From Halanaeroarchaeum sulfurireducens (GTDB lineage: Archaea > Halobacteriota > Halobacteria > Halobacteriales > Halobacteriaceae), in contig NZ_CP008874.1 in NCBI RefSeq assembly GCF_001011115.1, positions 1,116,001-1,180,000 of the forward strand: DNA of 64,000 nt. The letters run 5' to 3'. Made by a program: the position numbers and the translations under genes. Shown here piece by piece: positions 54,343-63,661 of this stretch. Each line of letters begins with the position of its first letter. Within the stretch, counting starts at the first letter, position 1. Below the pieces are notes generated by a model. The model made no database searches. It was not told where the DNA came from and saw nothing but the letters and a program-made list of their open reading frames with translations.

Positions 54343-56144
54343 GACCGCGACGTGCCCTTCGGATCGGACGCCTCGAGGTCTCGAAAGCGACGAGTGGGAT
54401 GGACCGCAGCGCGGCGGTTGCCATCCTCGTCGTCCTGGCCGCAATTGGCGGGATGGTGCCGATGCTGGTCGAGACGAATCCCGCCCCGAGCGAGGACCTG
54501 TACCGGATCGGCGTCGATTCCGGGAGTCCGTATTACCCAGCGGTGCAGGACGCGCCCGAGTTGCGAGCCGTCCCGACCGACGACGGAGCATTCCAAACCA
54601 GCGAGGTCGAGGTCCGCATCGTCGGAGAGACGCTTTCCGTTCGAGACACCGAAGCTGGGCGGGCGGCGGCGAGGGCGGTCCGTGAAGCCGTGGTGTCCTA
54701 CAACGAGCGGCTGATGCGGACCGAATCCGACCAGGCGGCCGCGTTTCCGGTCCTCGTGACGCTTCGTTACGTTCCGCGGGACGTACCGTCCGTCGCCCTC
54801 GCCGACGCAGCCACAGGCGACAGGACCGATACTGTCTCGGAGGGAACGACCGACACCGCCTCCACGACTGCCACAGATTCGACCGACGGAGGCGTCGCTG
54901 ATAGCGAGACGACCGGAGCTCCCGAGTCGCGGGCAACTGCGACTGCACCGCAAGACGAAGGGGGATTCGGTCCATTCGACGGGCTCCTCGGATCGCAGCA
55001 GACCGGTACGCCCACGTCGATATCCCCGCCGTTCCCACTTCGATCGCTCCTGCTCGCGTTCGTCTTTTTGCTCCCGTTTAACGTGGTCATTCAGGCGTAT
55101 GGCAGTTCGGTGTTCGCCGAACGCATCGGTCGCCGTGGCGAACCACTGCTGGTTTCGCCAGCGACGAGAGGGGACATCATCGTCGGGAAGACGCTCCCGT
55201 ATCTCGTCGGGGCCATCGGTATTACGGCCGTCATCGCCGCAGCCGTCGGCGGCGGCGTTCGGACCGTCGCCGCGATCGTGCCGCTCGCCGGGCTGTTTCT
55301 CGGGGCCACGTTCGTCGCGGGGATGCTCGCACGGTCGTACAAGGAACTCACGTTCCTGACAGTGACCATCTCCGTCGTCCTGACCGCGTACGCCTTCGTC
55401 CCGGCAGTATTCTCGCAGATCCATCCGATCGCCGCCATCTCCCCGCTCAGCGTGGTCGTCAACGATCTCGAATCGGTGCCGTTCGCGCCGGGCGCGTTCG
55501 CCCTCTCGACGCTCCCGGTGACCCTCGCCACGGCTGTGTTGTTCGTCTTCGGCGCCGGCATGCTCCAGGAAGAGCACATGTTCACGCGACGCGCGTTGCC
55601 GGCGAAAATCCTCGATGCGATGGCCGCGCCGCTGGGGGCCCCGTGGACCGTTGGTCTCTGGACCGCGCTCTACATTCCGTTCGTCTTCGTCGTGGAACTC
55701 TTCGTGGTGGCAAGCCTCTTCGTCCTCCCGGCGTCGAAATCGATCCCGGTCTTGCTCGCAGCTATCGCCGTCGTCGAAGAACTCGCGAAGAGCCTGCACG
55801 TGTTCGCCGGATTCGAGCGCGGCCGGTTTGCCGACACGGGGCGGGTTGCGATTACCCTCGGCGTACTATCTGGCGTCGGTTTCTTCATCGCGGAGAAGGT
55901 GATGGCCATCACCCAGCTCGTGGGGCTGCCCGAACTCGAGGTGGGTCGCGCAGCGTTCGGGCCGACCCTTGGGGGACTGTCGCCCGGGCTGCTCTTGCTC
56001 GCGCCGCTGGCCTTGCACGTCGGGACGGCAACCCTCTCCGCGATCGGCGCGGCCAGATCGCGCCGGGCGTACCTCCTCGGACTCACCGCCGCCATCGTCG
56101 TCCACGTTGGCTACAATCTCACGGTGGTGAGACTCCTTGCGTAG
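54339..56144 (+). CDS. ABC-2 permease fused to a PrsW-like intramembrane protease domain
   Basis: The 601-residue membrane protein begins with a helix (about 25-45) and a long outside domain with a Thr/Ser/Asp-rich part (about 150-215), then ABC-2-type helices to about residue 410. The last 180 residues carry the motifs of PrsW/type II CAAX-like proteases: EELAK (480-484), FFIAE (Glu519), LALHVGT (His560) and VVHVGYN (His589, Asn593). These fall on predicted helices, as needed for a membrane-embedded metal site. It lies between the ATPase and a second permease with overlapping ends. Confidence 0.82.
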   Translation: MRPRRALRIGRLEVSKATSGMDRSAAVAILVVLAAIGGMVPMLVETNPAPSEDLYRIGVDSGSPYYPAVQDAPELRAVPTDDGAFQTSEVEVRIVGETLSVRDTEAGRAAARAVREAVVSYNERLMRTESDQAAAFPVLVTLRYVPRDVPSVALADAATGDRTDTVSEGTTDTASTTATDSTDGGVADSETTGAPESRATATAPQDEGGFGPFDGLLGSQQTGTPTSISPPFPLRSLLLAFVFLLPFNVVIQAYGSSVFAERIGRRGEPLLVSPATRGDIIVGKTLPYLVGAIGITAVIAAAVGGGVRTVAAIVPLAGLFLGATFVAGMLARSYKELTFLTVTISVVLTAYAFVPAVFSQIHPIAAISPLSVVVNDLESVPFAPGAFALSTLPVTLATAVLFVFGAGMLQEEHMFTRRALPAKILDAMAAPLGAPWTVGLWTALYIPFVFVVELFVVASLFVLPASKSIPVLLAAIAVVEELAKSLHVFAGFERGRFADTGRVAITLGVLSGVGFFIAEKVMAITQLVGLPELEVGRAAFGPTLGGLSPGLLLLAPLALHVGTATLSAIGAARSRRAYLLGLTAAIVVHVGYNLTVVRLLA

Positions 56145-57186
56145 ACGGCTGCACGTCGCACGACGGACGATCGGGTCGCTGCGCTCGGAGAAGACCATTC
56201 TCCTCGCGATCGCGATTCAGTTGTTCGTCGCCGCCTTCTCGTCGTTCATGGTGGTCGGGCTGGTCTCGCTCTCCGATCCAGGCGCGACCCAGGGCGCGTA
56301 CTCCGTGGACGTGGCCGTCAGCGGCGACGTGAGCGACGATCTCGTGTCCGTCGTCGAGGACGGCGATGCGCGCACCGCTCACACGTTCGAGACGCGCGAA
56401 GCGGGACTCGACGCCCTCGCGAACGGCCGGGTCGACGGCGTGCTTCACGCGGAAACGGTCGGCGGTGGCCGGGTGGTCGTCGAGGCCGTCGCACCGGAGG
56501 GTGATTTCGAAACGACACTGATCGTCGTTCAGTTGAAAGACGCGCTCGCCACGTTCGAACGCCACCAGCGTGGGTCGCTGTCTCACCGCCTCGAAACGCG
56601 ACCAGTCCCGGTTCCGAACGTCCCGCAGTCCAATCCCTACTTCGAGTTCACGTACACCGTGTTGATCCCCGTGCTGGTCGTCCTCCCGGCGTTCATCAGT
56701 GGTAGTATCACTGCAGACTCCCTTGCCGAGGAGATCGAGCGTGGGACGCTGGAACTGTTGCGCGTCGCGCCGGTCACTGCGGCGGAAATCGTCGATGGAA
56801 AGGCGCTGGCGATGATCGTCATCGCACCGGCGCAGGCAGCGCTCTGGCTCGGCCTGCTGGCCCTCAACGGCACGGCCGTCGCCAATCCTGGCACGATTCT
56901 TCTGGTGGTGACGGCCTTCGCAACCGCGTTCGTCACGCTGGGGGCCGGCCTGGCCGCGCTCGTTCGCAGACGGTCGGAGGCTCAACTGCTGTACTCGTTC
57001 GCAGCGCTCGCCCTCTTCGCCGTGACCATGTTCGCCCCCGAAAATCCGCCGGCGGTCATCGCGAAGCTGGCCGTCGGCACCGAAACGGCGATAACGGTCG
57101 CGACGGTCATCGCGGGCCTCCTGTTCGCCGGTCTCGGCTACTGGACGCTCCGGACGCTGCTGGATCGTGGCGACCATCTCGGGTAG
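56137..57186 (+). CDS. ABC-2 type permease
   Basis: The 349-residue protein starts with a basic segment (MRRRLHVARRTIGSLRSEKTI), one helix, and an extracellular domain to about residue 165. Five to six helices follow, with FISGSITADSLAEEIERGTLELLRVAPVTAAEIVDGK, the ABC-2 coupling region. It begins with a TTG that overlaps the previous gene by 8 bp, and no better start is in frame nearby. It pairs with the fusion permease and the ATPase to form an exporter, perhaps of NatAB type. Confidence 0.87.
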   Translation: MRRRLHVARRTIGSLRSEKTILLAIAIQLFVAAFSSFMVVGLVSLSDPGATQGAYSVDVAVSGDVSDDLVSVVEDGDARTAHTFETREAGLDALANGRVDGVLHAETVGGGRVVVEAVAPEGDFETTLIVVQLKDALATFERHQRGSLSHRLETRPVPVPNVPQSNPYFEFTYTVLIPVLVVLPAFISGSITADSLAEEIERGTLELLRVAPVTAAEIVDGKALAMIVIAPAQAALWLGLLALNGTAVANPGTILLVVTAFATAFVTLGAGLAALVRRRSEAQLLYSFAALALFAVTMFAPENPPAVIAKLAVGTETAITVATVIAGLLFAGLGYWTLRTLLDRGDHLG

Positions 57187-57228
57187 CAGCCACGAACACT
57201 TTTGGACGCAGCGGCTGTCCCTCGTCGC

Positions 57229-58203
57229 ATGGAGTACACCACCCTGGGAGACACCGGAATGACCGTCAGCAAGATCGGACTGGGCTGTATGAGCTTCGGG
57301 TCCCCCGACTGGCGACCGTGGGTCCTCGACGAGGAGGAGTCAATGCCGATCATCGAACGCGCCATCGAGCTGGGGATCAACTTCTTCGATACGGCCAATA
57401 TGTATTCCCGGGGCGAGTCCGAGCGTATCCTCGGGAAGGCCCTCGAAGGCCACCGCGAGGAAAGCGTCGTCGCGACCAAGGCGTACTTCCAGATGGACGA
57501 GGCCAACCCCCACTCGGGCGGCCTGTCCCGGAAGGCCATCGAGCAGGAACTCGATCACAGTCTGGAGCGGTTGGGCATGGACACCATCGACCTCTACCAG
57601 ACCCACCGCTGGGACGCGGACACGCCCATCGAGACCACGCTCCGAGCGCTCGGCGACGCGGTCGACCGGGGGAAAATCAGACATATCGGCGCGAGTTCGA
57701 TGTGGACCCATCAGTTCGCGGAGTCACTCGCTGTGGCCGATCGCGAGGGGTTGCCGCGATTCGAGACGATGCAAAACCACTACAACCTGGTGTATCGCGA
57801 GGAGGAACGCGAAATGCTGCCGTACACACAGCGCCAGGACGTTGCAGTGATCCCGTGGTCGCCGCTGGCCAGGGGGTATCTGGCCCGTCCCCACGAGGAC
57901 GTCGACGCGACAAAACGCGGTGAAACGGAAGAACACCTCTACGATCACCCCTATCGGGAGGGCGGTGGCCCCGCCGTGAACGAACGGGTCCAGGAACTGG
58001 CTGCAGAGAAGGGCGTCACGATGGCCCAGATCGCCCTGGCGTGGCTGTTCCACAAGGACTGGGTCGACGCACCGATCGTCGGGACGACGAGCGTCGAGCA
58101 TCTCGAACAGGCCGTCGAGGCCCTCGACATCGACCTCTCCCGGAGTGACATGGCCTACCTCGAAGAACCGTACGAACCGGTGCCAGTCTCCGGACACGAT
58201 TAA
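57229..58203 (+). CDS. Aldo/keto reductase
   Basis: The 324-residue barrel enzyme has the opening MEYTTLGDTGMTVSKIGLGC, catalytic Asp and Tyr in FFDTANMYSRGESE, Lys in VVATKAYFQMD, His in LYQTHRWDADTPIE and the NADP-site Ser/Arg region near GTTSVEHLEQ. It is of the YajO/AKR11-13 type acting on aldehydes or sugars. Start at ATG 57229. Confidence 0.92.
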   Translation: MEYTTLGDTGMTVSKIGLGCMSFGSPDWRPWVLDEEESMPIIERAIELGINFFDTANMYSRGESERILGKALEGHREESVVATKAYFQMDEANPHSGGLSRKAIEQELDHSLERLGMDTIDLYQTHRWDADTPIETTLRALGDAVDRGKIRHIGASSMWTHQFAESLAVADREGLPRFETMQNHYNLVYREEEREMLPYTQRQDVAVIPWSPLARGYLARPHEDVDATKRGETEEHLYDHPYREGGGPAVNERVQELAAEKGVTMAQIALAWLFHKDWVDAPIVGTTSVEHLEQAVEALDIDLSRSDMAYLEEPYEPVPVSGHD

Positions 58204-58209
58204 GTGGGA

Positions 58210-58626
58210 TCACTGACCGGCGGAAAGATAGACCGCCGCGACAGCGAACAGCAAGCCGAGACCCTTTCTGGCGGTGACCGACTCCCCGAGGACGAGAAAT
58301 CCCACGAGCGAGCTCAGGGCGAGGAACATGCCGAAAATCGGCGTGACGACGCTCACCGGACCCAGCGCCAGTGCCTTGTAGTACGCGAGGATACCGACAG
58401 CGAGCGCGATCCCGGCCACGTAGAGGTACGGCGCGCGCGGGTGGGTAAGATACGCCATCACCGACTCGTCCGTCGTCACGATCAGGGCGGCCGCCGCAAG
58501 CACGAGCATCGTGTTGGAGACCATTACGGCCACGTTCGTCGGGATCTCCTCGGTGGCGATTTTCATCAGTGGCGCGACGAGACTGTAAGCGAACAGAGCG
58601 ATCAGCGACCAGCGGAGATATCCCAT
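58210..58626 (-). CDS. Half-size EamA-domain membrane protein
   Basis: This 138-residue protein holds only one EamA repeat with five helices (LIALFAYSLVAPLMKIATEEIP, GPVSVVTPIFGMFLALSSLVG, ARKGLGLLFAVAAVYLSAG). Normal DMT transporters have two repeats, so it must form a dimer, like the small EmrE-type proteins. No second half is adjacent. The frame is intact and not a truncated remnant by its clean start and stop. Confidence 0.82.
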   Translation of the reverse strand: MGYLRWSLIALFAYSLVAPLMKIATEEIPTNVAVMVSNTMLVLAAAALIVTTDESVMAYLTHPRAPYLYVAGIALAVGILAYYKALALGPVSVVTPIFGMFLALSSLVGFLVLGESVTARKGLGLLFAVAAVYLSAGQ

Positions 58627-58676
58627 GAGGACCTGTCCTCCCGCGTTGCGCTAATCAGTTGCGACGCGTGGTCCTC

Positions 58677-59348
58677 TCAATCGAGGAAAACCCATTCGGT
58701 CGGCGAGGACGTGATACCACGGACCCGAACTTCTCGGCCACCCTCCTCCGGAAGGCGGACATCGACGATGCCGTCGAAGAGCTGGCTGATCGTGTTCACT
58801 GCCTGCTCTTCGTGCGAACTCGGATCGATGGCGAAGATGCCCAGCCAGTCGTTTGATTGAATCTGGCTCGTGAATACGTGCAGGAATCTGAACAGGCGCT
58901 GGAGGTCGACGTACATCACGAGGGGCGTTATCGAGTCGAAGCCGATGCGAAATCGCTGGATGTCGGCCTCGTTGGCCTCTCTGGCGATCTCCGAGAACTC
59001 GATACCGATACCGGTGAGGTCGCCCGGCGAACCGACCGATCGAACGTTCTCGTGTTCCCCTCCACCCTGAGAGCCGACGCAGTCGATCAGTTGAAGATAG
59101 TCCTCATCAGGATCCCGCAACTCCCGGTACTCCTTGAGGACGGCCGAAGCGGGGTCATTCGTGGTGACGATAGCGCCCCCTTCGTTCACCGATGCACCCT
59201 GGGCGAGCATGCGAAGGATGAGTCGACGCTTGCCCGCCATCGACGGTCCGCTCACCAAAAGATTCGTCCCTGCCGCCACTTCGCTGACCAGTGACGACGG
59301 CAGAACGGCGTCGAGATCGTACATCATTCGTTCAGAGTTCGCCGACAT
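58677..59348 (-). CDS. RecA/RAD55-like protein with altered Walker A
   Basis: The 223-residue RecA-fold protein has the P-loop GPSMAGKRRL, where the usual Ser/Thr after Lys is Arg, so ATP hydrolysis is doubtful. A Walker-B-like strand RFRIGFDSITPLVMYVD is present, and the C-terminus has ISQLFDGIVDVRLPEEGGR. Haloarchaea have several such KaiC/RAD55-like proteins linked to signalling. GTATAC about 25 nt upstream of ATG 59348 supports this start (MSANSERMM). Confidence 0.8.
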   Translation of the reverse strand: MSANSERMMYDLDAVLPSSLVSEVAAGTNLLVSGPSMAGKRRLILRMLAQGASVNEGGAIVTTNDPASAVLKEYRELRDPDEDYLQLIDCVGSQGGGEHENVRSVGSPGDLTGIGIEFSEIAREANEADIQRFRIGFDSITPLVMYVDLQRLFRFLHVFTSQIQSNDWLGIFAIDPSSHEEQAVNTISQLFDGIVDVRLPEEGGREVRVRGITSSPTEWVFLD

Positions 59349-59477
59349 TTCGTGCCACGCGAGGTTCGTATACACCTATATCGAGAGCGTATAAGTAACT
59401 GAGGGAAAAGAATGCGGGCACCCACTCGGGTCGGATCCCCGCGGTAGACGTATCCGTCTTGGTGCCAATCCTGACAT

Positions 59478-60065
59478 ATGCGCGATCTCGACGATACCGA
59501 CGTCGAAATCCTCCGACTGCTCATCGAGGACGGGCGACGACCGTATCGGGAAATCGCCGACGAGGTGGGACTGTCTGCACCGGCCGTCTCGGATCGGGTG
59601 ACGCGGCTCCGCGATCAGGGAGTCATTCGTCGGTTCACGGTCGCCCTCGACAGGGAACAGCTTCGTGAGGGGACGCCGGTACTCGTCACTCTTCGGGTGG
59701 ATCCGACGAACCTCGAGTCCGTCCGTCAGACGTTGCGGGACCACGAGGCCGTCGAACACGTCTTCGTGACCGTCGAGTCCCGACTGATCGTCCAGGCGAA
59801 CGCTCCATCGAACGTCCGAGAGTGGCTGCTCTCGGTCGTCGATCCCGAGGACCTCGGGGCGGTGGAGGTGGACCTCCTCAGCGACGCGGAGTGGACGCCG
59901 ACCGTCGGCGCCACGGAATTTGCACTCACCTGCGACGAATGCGGGAATCGGGTGACGTCTGAGGGGGTTACCGCTCGGTTCGACGGCGAGGTGAAGCAGT
60001 TCTGCTGTCCGTCCTGCGAGGCACGATACCGGGAAACGTACGAGGAGCTCGCTGGCGACGTCTGA
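59478..60065 (+). CDS. AsnC/Lrp-type regulator with C-terminal TRASH domain (copper-responsive)
   Basis: The 195-residue regulator has an AsnC helix-turn-helix (DLDDTDVEILRLLIEDGRRP, GLSAPAVSDRVTRL), then a Lrp-like alpha/beta domain (about 65-135). A TRASH metal domain with Cys152, Cys155, Cys176, Cys177 and Cys180 ends the protein. TRASH domains bind soft metals such as copper. The next gene, a CopA ATPase, starts 103 bp downstream, which fits a known archaeal copper-regulator arrangement. It would derepress or activate copA on Cu(I) binding. Confidence 0.9.
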   Translation: MRDLDDTDVEILRLLIEDGRRPYREIADEVGLSAPAVSDRVTRLRDQGVIRRFTVALDREQLREGTPVLVTLRVDPTNLESVRQTLRDHEAVEHVFVTVESRLIVQANAPSNVREWLLSVVDPEDLGAVEVDLLSDAEWTPTVGATEFALTCDECGNRVTSEGVTARFDGEVKQFCCPSCEARYRETYEELAGDV

Positions 60066-60168
60066 CCCGGCGGGGCTTTGGATCCTTCGGGTTATGGGGT
60101 AAATGAACGTAGGTTTGTTAGGAGCAATGCGCATCAATTGGGAACCCCTATAGTCTGTCGTGACCGCA

Positions 60169-62748
60169 ATGCGCCACGCCAGCCTGGAATTGACCGGCAT
60201 GAGCTGTGCGAACTGCTCGGCTGCCATCGAAGAGGCACTGGAAGAACTGTCGGGCGTGGATGTGGCGTCGGCAAACTTCGCGACCGACGATGGGACTGTT
60301 GCGTACGACCCGGATCGCACCAGCCTGACCACAGTCTACGATGCAATCGAGAACGCCGGCTACGAGGCGGCAAAAGCGTCCATCTCGATCGGCGTCAGCG
60401 ACATGTCCTGTGCGAACTGCGCGGAGACCATCGCCGACCGTCTCAACGAAACGCCGGGGGTCCTCTCGGCCACCGTCAACTACGCGACCGACGAGGCGAA
60501 CGTCACGTACAATCCTGCGGACGTGGATCGATCCGACCTGTACGACGCCGTCGAAGCGGCCGGCTATTCCCCAGTACGGGAATCTGAGGGCCAAAGGCGT
60601 TCCGACGTCGACAGACGGGCAGCCTCACGCGACGAGGAGATCCGGCGGCAACGTCGGCTCGTCCTGTTCGGTGCGGTGCTATCGGCCCCGCTGATCGGTC
60701 TCATGGTCGGCCACCTGTTTGTCCCGTCGGTCGTCCCCGAGACCGTCGGTCCTGTCGGCATCAACTGGATCGCGTTCCTGTTCGCCACGCCCGTCCAGGT
60801 GGTCCTCGGCCGCGAGTTCTACGGAAACGCCTGGACAGCGGTCGTACACAACCGGACCGCGAACATGGACGTACTCATCGCGCTCGGGTCGACGACGGCG
60901 TATACCTACAGCGTCGCGGTCCTGCTCGGGATCGTCGCCGGCGGCCAGTACTTCGACACGGCGGCGCTCATCCTCGTGTTCATCACGCTGGGAAACTACC
61001 TGGAGGCGCGCTCGAAGGGTCAGGCAGGAGAGGCGATCCAGGAACTGCTCGAGATGGAAGCGGAGACCGCGTCCGTGATCGGACCGGACGGAACGGAACG
61101 ATCGGTCCCACTCGCGGAGGTTCAGGTGGGCGACCTCCTGAAAGTCAGGCCCGGCGAGAAGATTCCGACGGACGGTGAGGTGATCGACGGGCAGAGCGCC
61201 GTCGACGAGTCGATGGTGACCGGCGAGTCGGTCCCCGTCGAAAAGGCACCGGGCGACGAAGTCGTCGGCTCCACCATCAACGAGAACGGCGTCTTGACGG
61301 TACAGGCAACGAAGGTCGGCTCCGAGACCGCCATCCAGCAGATCGTCGAACTCGTGCGGGAGGCCCAGTCGCGCCAGCCAGCGATCCAGAACACGGCCGA
61401 TCGGATCAGCGCGTACTTCGTTCCCGCCGTCATCGTGAACGCGGTGATCTGGGGAGCGGTGTGGTACCTGTTCCCTGCAGGCCTCGCGGGGGTCGTCGAC
61501 GCGCTTCCCCTGTGGGGAGTCGTGGCAGGGGGTCCGACTGTCGCGGGTGGTGGCGTCTCGGTCTTCGAGTTCGCCATCATCGTCTTCGCCAGCGCCGTCC
61601 TCATCGCCTGTCCGTGCGCGCTCGGGCTCGCGACGCCGGCGGCGACGATGGTCGGCACGAGCATCGGCGCTCGGAACGGCGTCCTCTTCAAGGGTGGGGA
61701 CGTCCTCGAACGGGTTCGGGACGTGGACGCGGTCGTCTTCGACAAGACCGGAACGCTCACCCGTGGCGAGATGACGCTCACGGACGTCGTTGCGCTCGAC
61801 GAACAGCGAAAAGCGGACGGAACGAGTATCGACGAATCGTTCGTCCTCCGGATGGCTGCGGGCGCGGAACGCGGTAGCGAACACCCCCTGGCTACGGCAA
61901 TCGTGGATGGTGCAACGGACCGCGACCTGTCGATGGCCGAACCGTCGGACTTCGAAAACGTTCCGGGGCACGGAATCCGCGCCACCGTCTCGGGCCACGA
62001 GGTCCTCGTGGGCAATCGCGCCCTGCTCGAATCGGAAGACGTCGACGTCGATTCGTCGATCGAACCGCTGGAATCACTCGAATCGGACGGGAAGACCGCA
62101 ATGCTCGTGGCCGTCGACGATCGGGTCGTAGGTGTCATCGGGGTGGCCGACGAGATTGAACCCTCCGCGGAGCGGACAGTTGCGGCCCTCTCCGATCGGG
62201 GCCACGACGTCTGGATGATTACGGGCGACAACGAGCGGACGGCGCGTGCGGTCGCCCAGTCGATCGGCATCAAGGCCTCGAACGTCGTGGCGGGAGTTCT
62301 CCCGGCGGACAAGGCGAGCGCAATCGAGGAAATACAGGACGAGGGCCGGGACGCGATGATGGTGGGCGACGGCGTCAACGACGCCCCCGCGCTCGCCGCG
62401 GCGTCGGTCGGAGCCGCCATCGGCAGCGGAACGGACGTGGCCATCGAGGCCGGGGACGTCACGCTCGTTCGCGACGATCCGTACGACGTCGTGAAGACGA
62501 TCCGTATCTCCGAGGCGACCCTCGCGAAGATCAGACAGAACCTGTTCTGGGCACTCGGGTACAACACGGTGATGATTCCGCTGGCTTCGCTCGGACTGCT
62601 CCAGCCGGTGCTCGCCGCGGCTGCCATGGCGTTCTCGAGCGTGAGCGTGCTCACCAATAGTCTCCTGTTTCGACGGTACGTCCCCGACGTCGACTACCAG
62701 CTCTTCGGTCGGGCGCGGACAACGTCGATCGAACCCGAAACGCCCTAA
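60169..62748 (+). CDS. copA: Copper-exporting P1B-type ATPase
   Basis: The 859-residue CopA has two N-terminal heavy-metal domains (Cys13, Cys16 and Cys81, Cys84; both MSCANC), eight membrane helices with CPC (Cys481, Cys483), an actuator loop TGES, DKTGT with phosphorylated Asp525, SEHPL and [11 protein letters not shown] plus the SEHPL and MxxSS elements point to Cu(I) or Ag(I). It pumps copper out of the cytoplasm. A CCCTATAG box about 22 nt upstream favours the ATG at 60169; the GTG at 60160 is an alternative. Confidence 0.95.
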   Translation: MRHASLELTGMSCANCSAAIEEALEELSGVDVASANFATDDGTVAYDPDRTSLTTVYDAIENAGYEAAKASISIGVSDMSCANCAETIADRLNETPGVLSATVNYATDEANVTYNPADVDRSDLYDAVEAAGYSPVRESEGQRRSDVDRRAASRDEEIRRQRRLVLFGAVLSAPLIGLMVGHLFVPSVVPETVGPVGINWIAFLFATPVQVVLGREFYGNAWTAVVHNRTANMDVLIALGSTTAYTYSVAVLLGIVAGGQYFDTAALILVFITLGNYLEARSKGQAGEAIQELLEMEAETASVIGPDGTERSVPLAEVQVGDLLKVRPGEKIPTDGEVIDGQSAVDESMVTGESVPVEKAPGDEVVGSTINENGVLTVQATKVGSETAIQQIVELVREAQSRQPAIQNTADRISAYFVPAVIVNAVIWGAVWYLFPAGLAGVVDALPLWGVVAGGPTVAGGGVSVFEFAIIVFASAVLIACPCALGLATPAATMVGTSIGARNGVLFKGGDVLERVRDVDAVVFDKTGTLTRGEMTLTDVVALDEQRKADGTSIDESFVLRMAAGAERGSEHPLATAIVDGATDRDLSMAEPSDFENVPGHGIRATVSGHEVLVGNRALLESEDVDVDSSIEPLESLESDGKTAMLVAVDDRVVGVIGVADEIEPSAERTVAALSDRGHDVWMITGDNERTARAVAQSIGIKASNVVAGVLPADKASAIEEIQDEGRDAMMVGDGVNDAPALAAASVGAAIGSGTDVAIEAGDVTLVRDDPYDVVKTIRISEATLAKIRQNLFWALGYNTVMIPLASLGLLQPVLAAAAMAFSSVSVLTNSLLFRRYVPDVDYQLFGRARTTSIEPETP

Positions 62749-62772
62749 ACACCTGACCGACAAAACGGTTCC

Positions 62773-63030
62773 ATGTCGATTACCGTTACCGTCTCGGACA
62801 TGTCCTGCGACGGCTGTGAAGAGATCGTCGAAAACGCCGTATCGGAGGTCAACGGCGTCGAATCTGTCGAAGCCGATAGTGACGCAGAGACGGTCACCGT
62901 CGAGGGATCCGACGATGTCGAAGCGATCATGGAAGCCATCGATTTCGCGGGCTATTCGCCGTCCCGGGAATCCACGGAAGGGGACGAAGAGGACGCCGAC
63001 ACGACCGGGGCGGACGAAGACGAAGCGTAA
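62773..63030 (+). CDS. Heavy-metal-associated domain protein (CopZ-like chaperone)
   Basis: This 85-residue protein is one HMA domain (about 1-65) with MSCDGCEEIVENAVSEVNGV giving the CxxC copper site, and a very acidic tail (EGDEEDADTTGADEDEA). It is 24 bp after copA and probably passes Cu(I) to its N-terminal domains. The GMxCxxC loop has DMSCDGC, close to CopZ. Confidence 0.92.
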   Translation: MSITVTVSDMSCDGCEEIVENAVSEVNGVESVEADSDAETVTVEGSDDVEAIMEAIDFAGYSPSRESTEGDEEDADTTGADEDEA

Positions 63031-63173
63031 CGACGGGGACTCTCGTTTTCACCGACCGTTCGTCCAGTCCATACATAGTCAGTAGCGTCTGCGATACCAT
63101 CGGTCCTACCGTAACAGATGGGGGGTTCATTCCAACATTTCAAATAACGAAACAATAACCAACGATGTTAGGC

Positions 63174-63190
63174 GGTTACTATAGGTAACC
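63174..63190. promoter_or_regulatory. Perfect inverted repeat before a winged-helix gene
   Basis: GGTTACTATAGGTAACC, six-base arms around a five-base centre, lies 23 bp before the TATA box (TTTATA, 63213-63218) of the next gene. It is a candidate operator, perhaps for self-regulation. Confidence 0.45.
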
Positions 63191-63247
63191 AGGTGACGGT
63201 GTGGATACCAAATTTATAATATCCCTCCGAACTTTGGGTAAGGTAGA

Positions 63248-63514
63248 ATGACGCAATCCGACAACAGCGTTCGAGACTTGCCCCCGAGTGGAAAGTTGGT
63301 CCTGAAGGTTCTGGAGTACAACGGGGGCCTCACGCAAAAGCAGATCGTCGAGAAGTCGCGGCTCTCCCAGCGGACCGTTCGCGACGCCCTGGATCGCCTG
63401 CAAGACGGGGGCGTCGTCGAGAAGAACATCTACATCCCCGACGCCCGGCAGAACCTCTACACGCTCACCGTCGACTCCGAGGCGCCGGTCGAAGCGGCGC
63501 CGTCCCTCGACTGA
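63248..63514 (+). CDS. Small winged-helix transcription regulator (MarR-like)
   Basis: The 88-residue protein is mainly one winged helix: LPPSGKLVLKVLEYNGGLTQ, KQIVEKSRLSQRTVRDALDRLQDGGVVE, and a wing with IYIPDARQNLYTL. It is a common haloarchaeal small regulator. The TATA box at 63213-63218 gives a transcript starting within a few bases of the ATG. The copper genes end 217 bp upstream, so it is probably separate from that module. Confidence 0.85.
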   Translation: MTQSDNSVRDLPPSGKLVLKVLEYNGGLTQKQIVEKSRLSQRTVRDALDRLQDGGVVEKNIYIPDARQNLYTLTVDSEAPVEAAPSLD

Positions 63515-63628
63515 GCGGTTCCGACGGACCGTCCCGATCTCAGCACGGTCCACTGGTGGTCGGCTCATACCACGTTTTTCGGCAATTCGACTCCGCGCGG
63601 ATCGTCGGGTCCGCACATCGTCACCGCG

Positions 63629-63638
63629 TTTTATTTAT
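63629..63638 (+). promoter_or_regulatory. TATA box for the uracil-DNA glycosylase family gene
   Basis: TTTTATTTAT lies about 28-33 nt before the GTG at 63662, the spacing for a leaderless transcript. Confidence 0.5.
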
Positions 63639-63661
63639 TTTCTCGAGTCCTGGTATGAAGT

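Noticed and set aside
54039-55799. Long open minus-strand frame of about 585 codons
   Set aside because: Antisense to the ABC ATPase and fused permease; made of charged low-complexity runs (RED, HDEE) with no domain.
61122-62657. Minus-strand frame of about 510 codons
   Set aside because: Ser/Thr/Pro-rich antisense shadow of copA.
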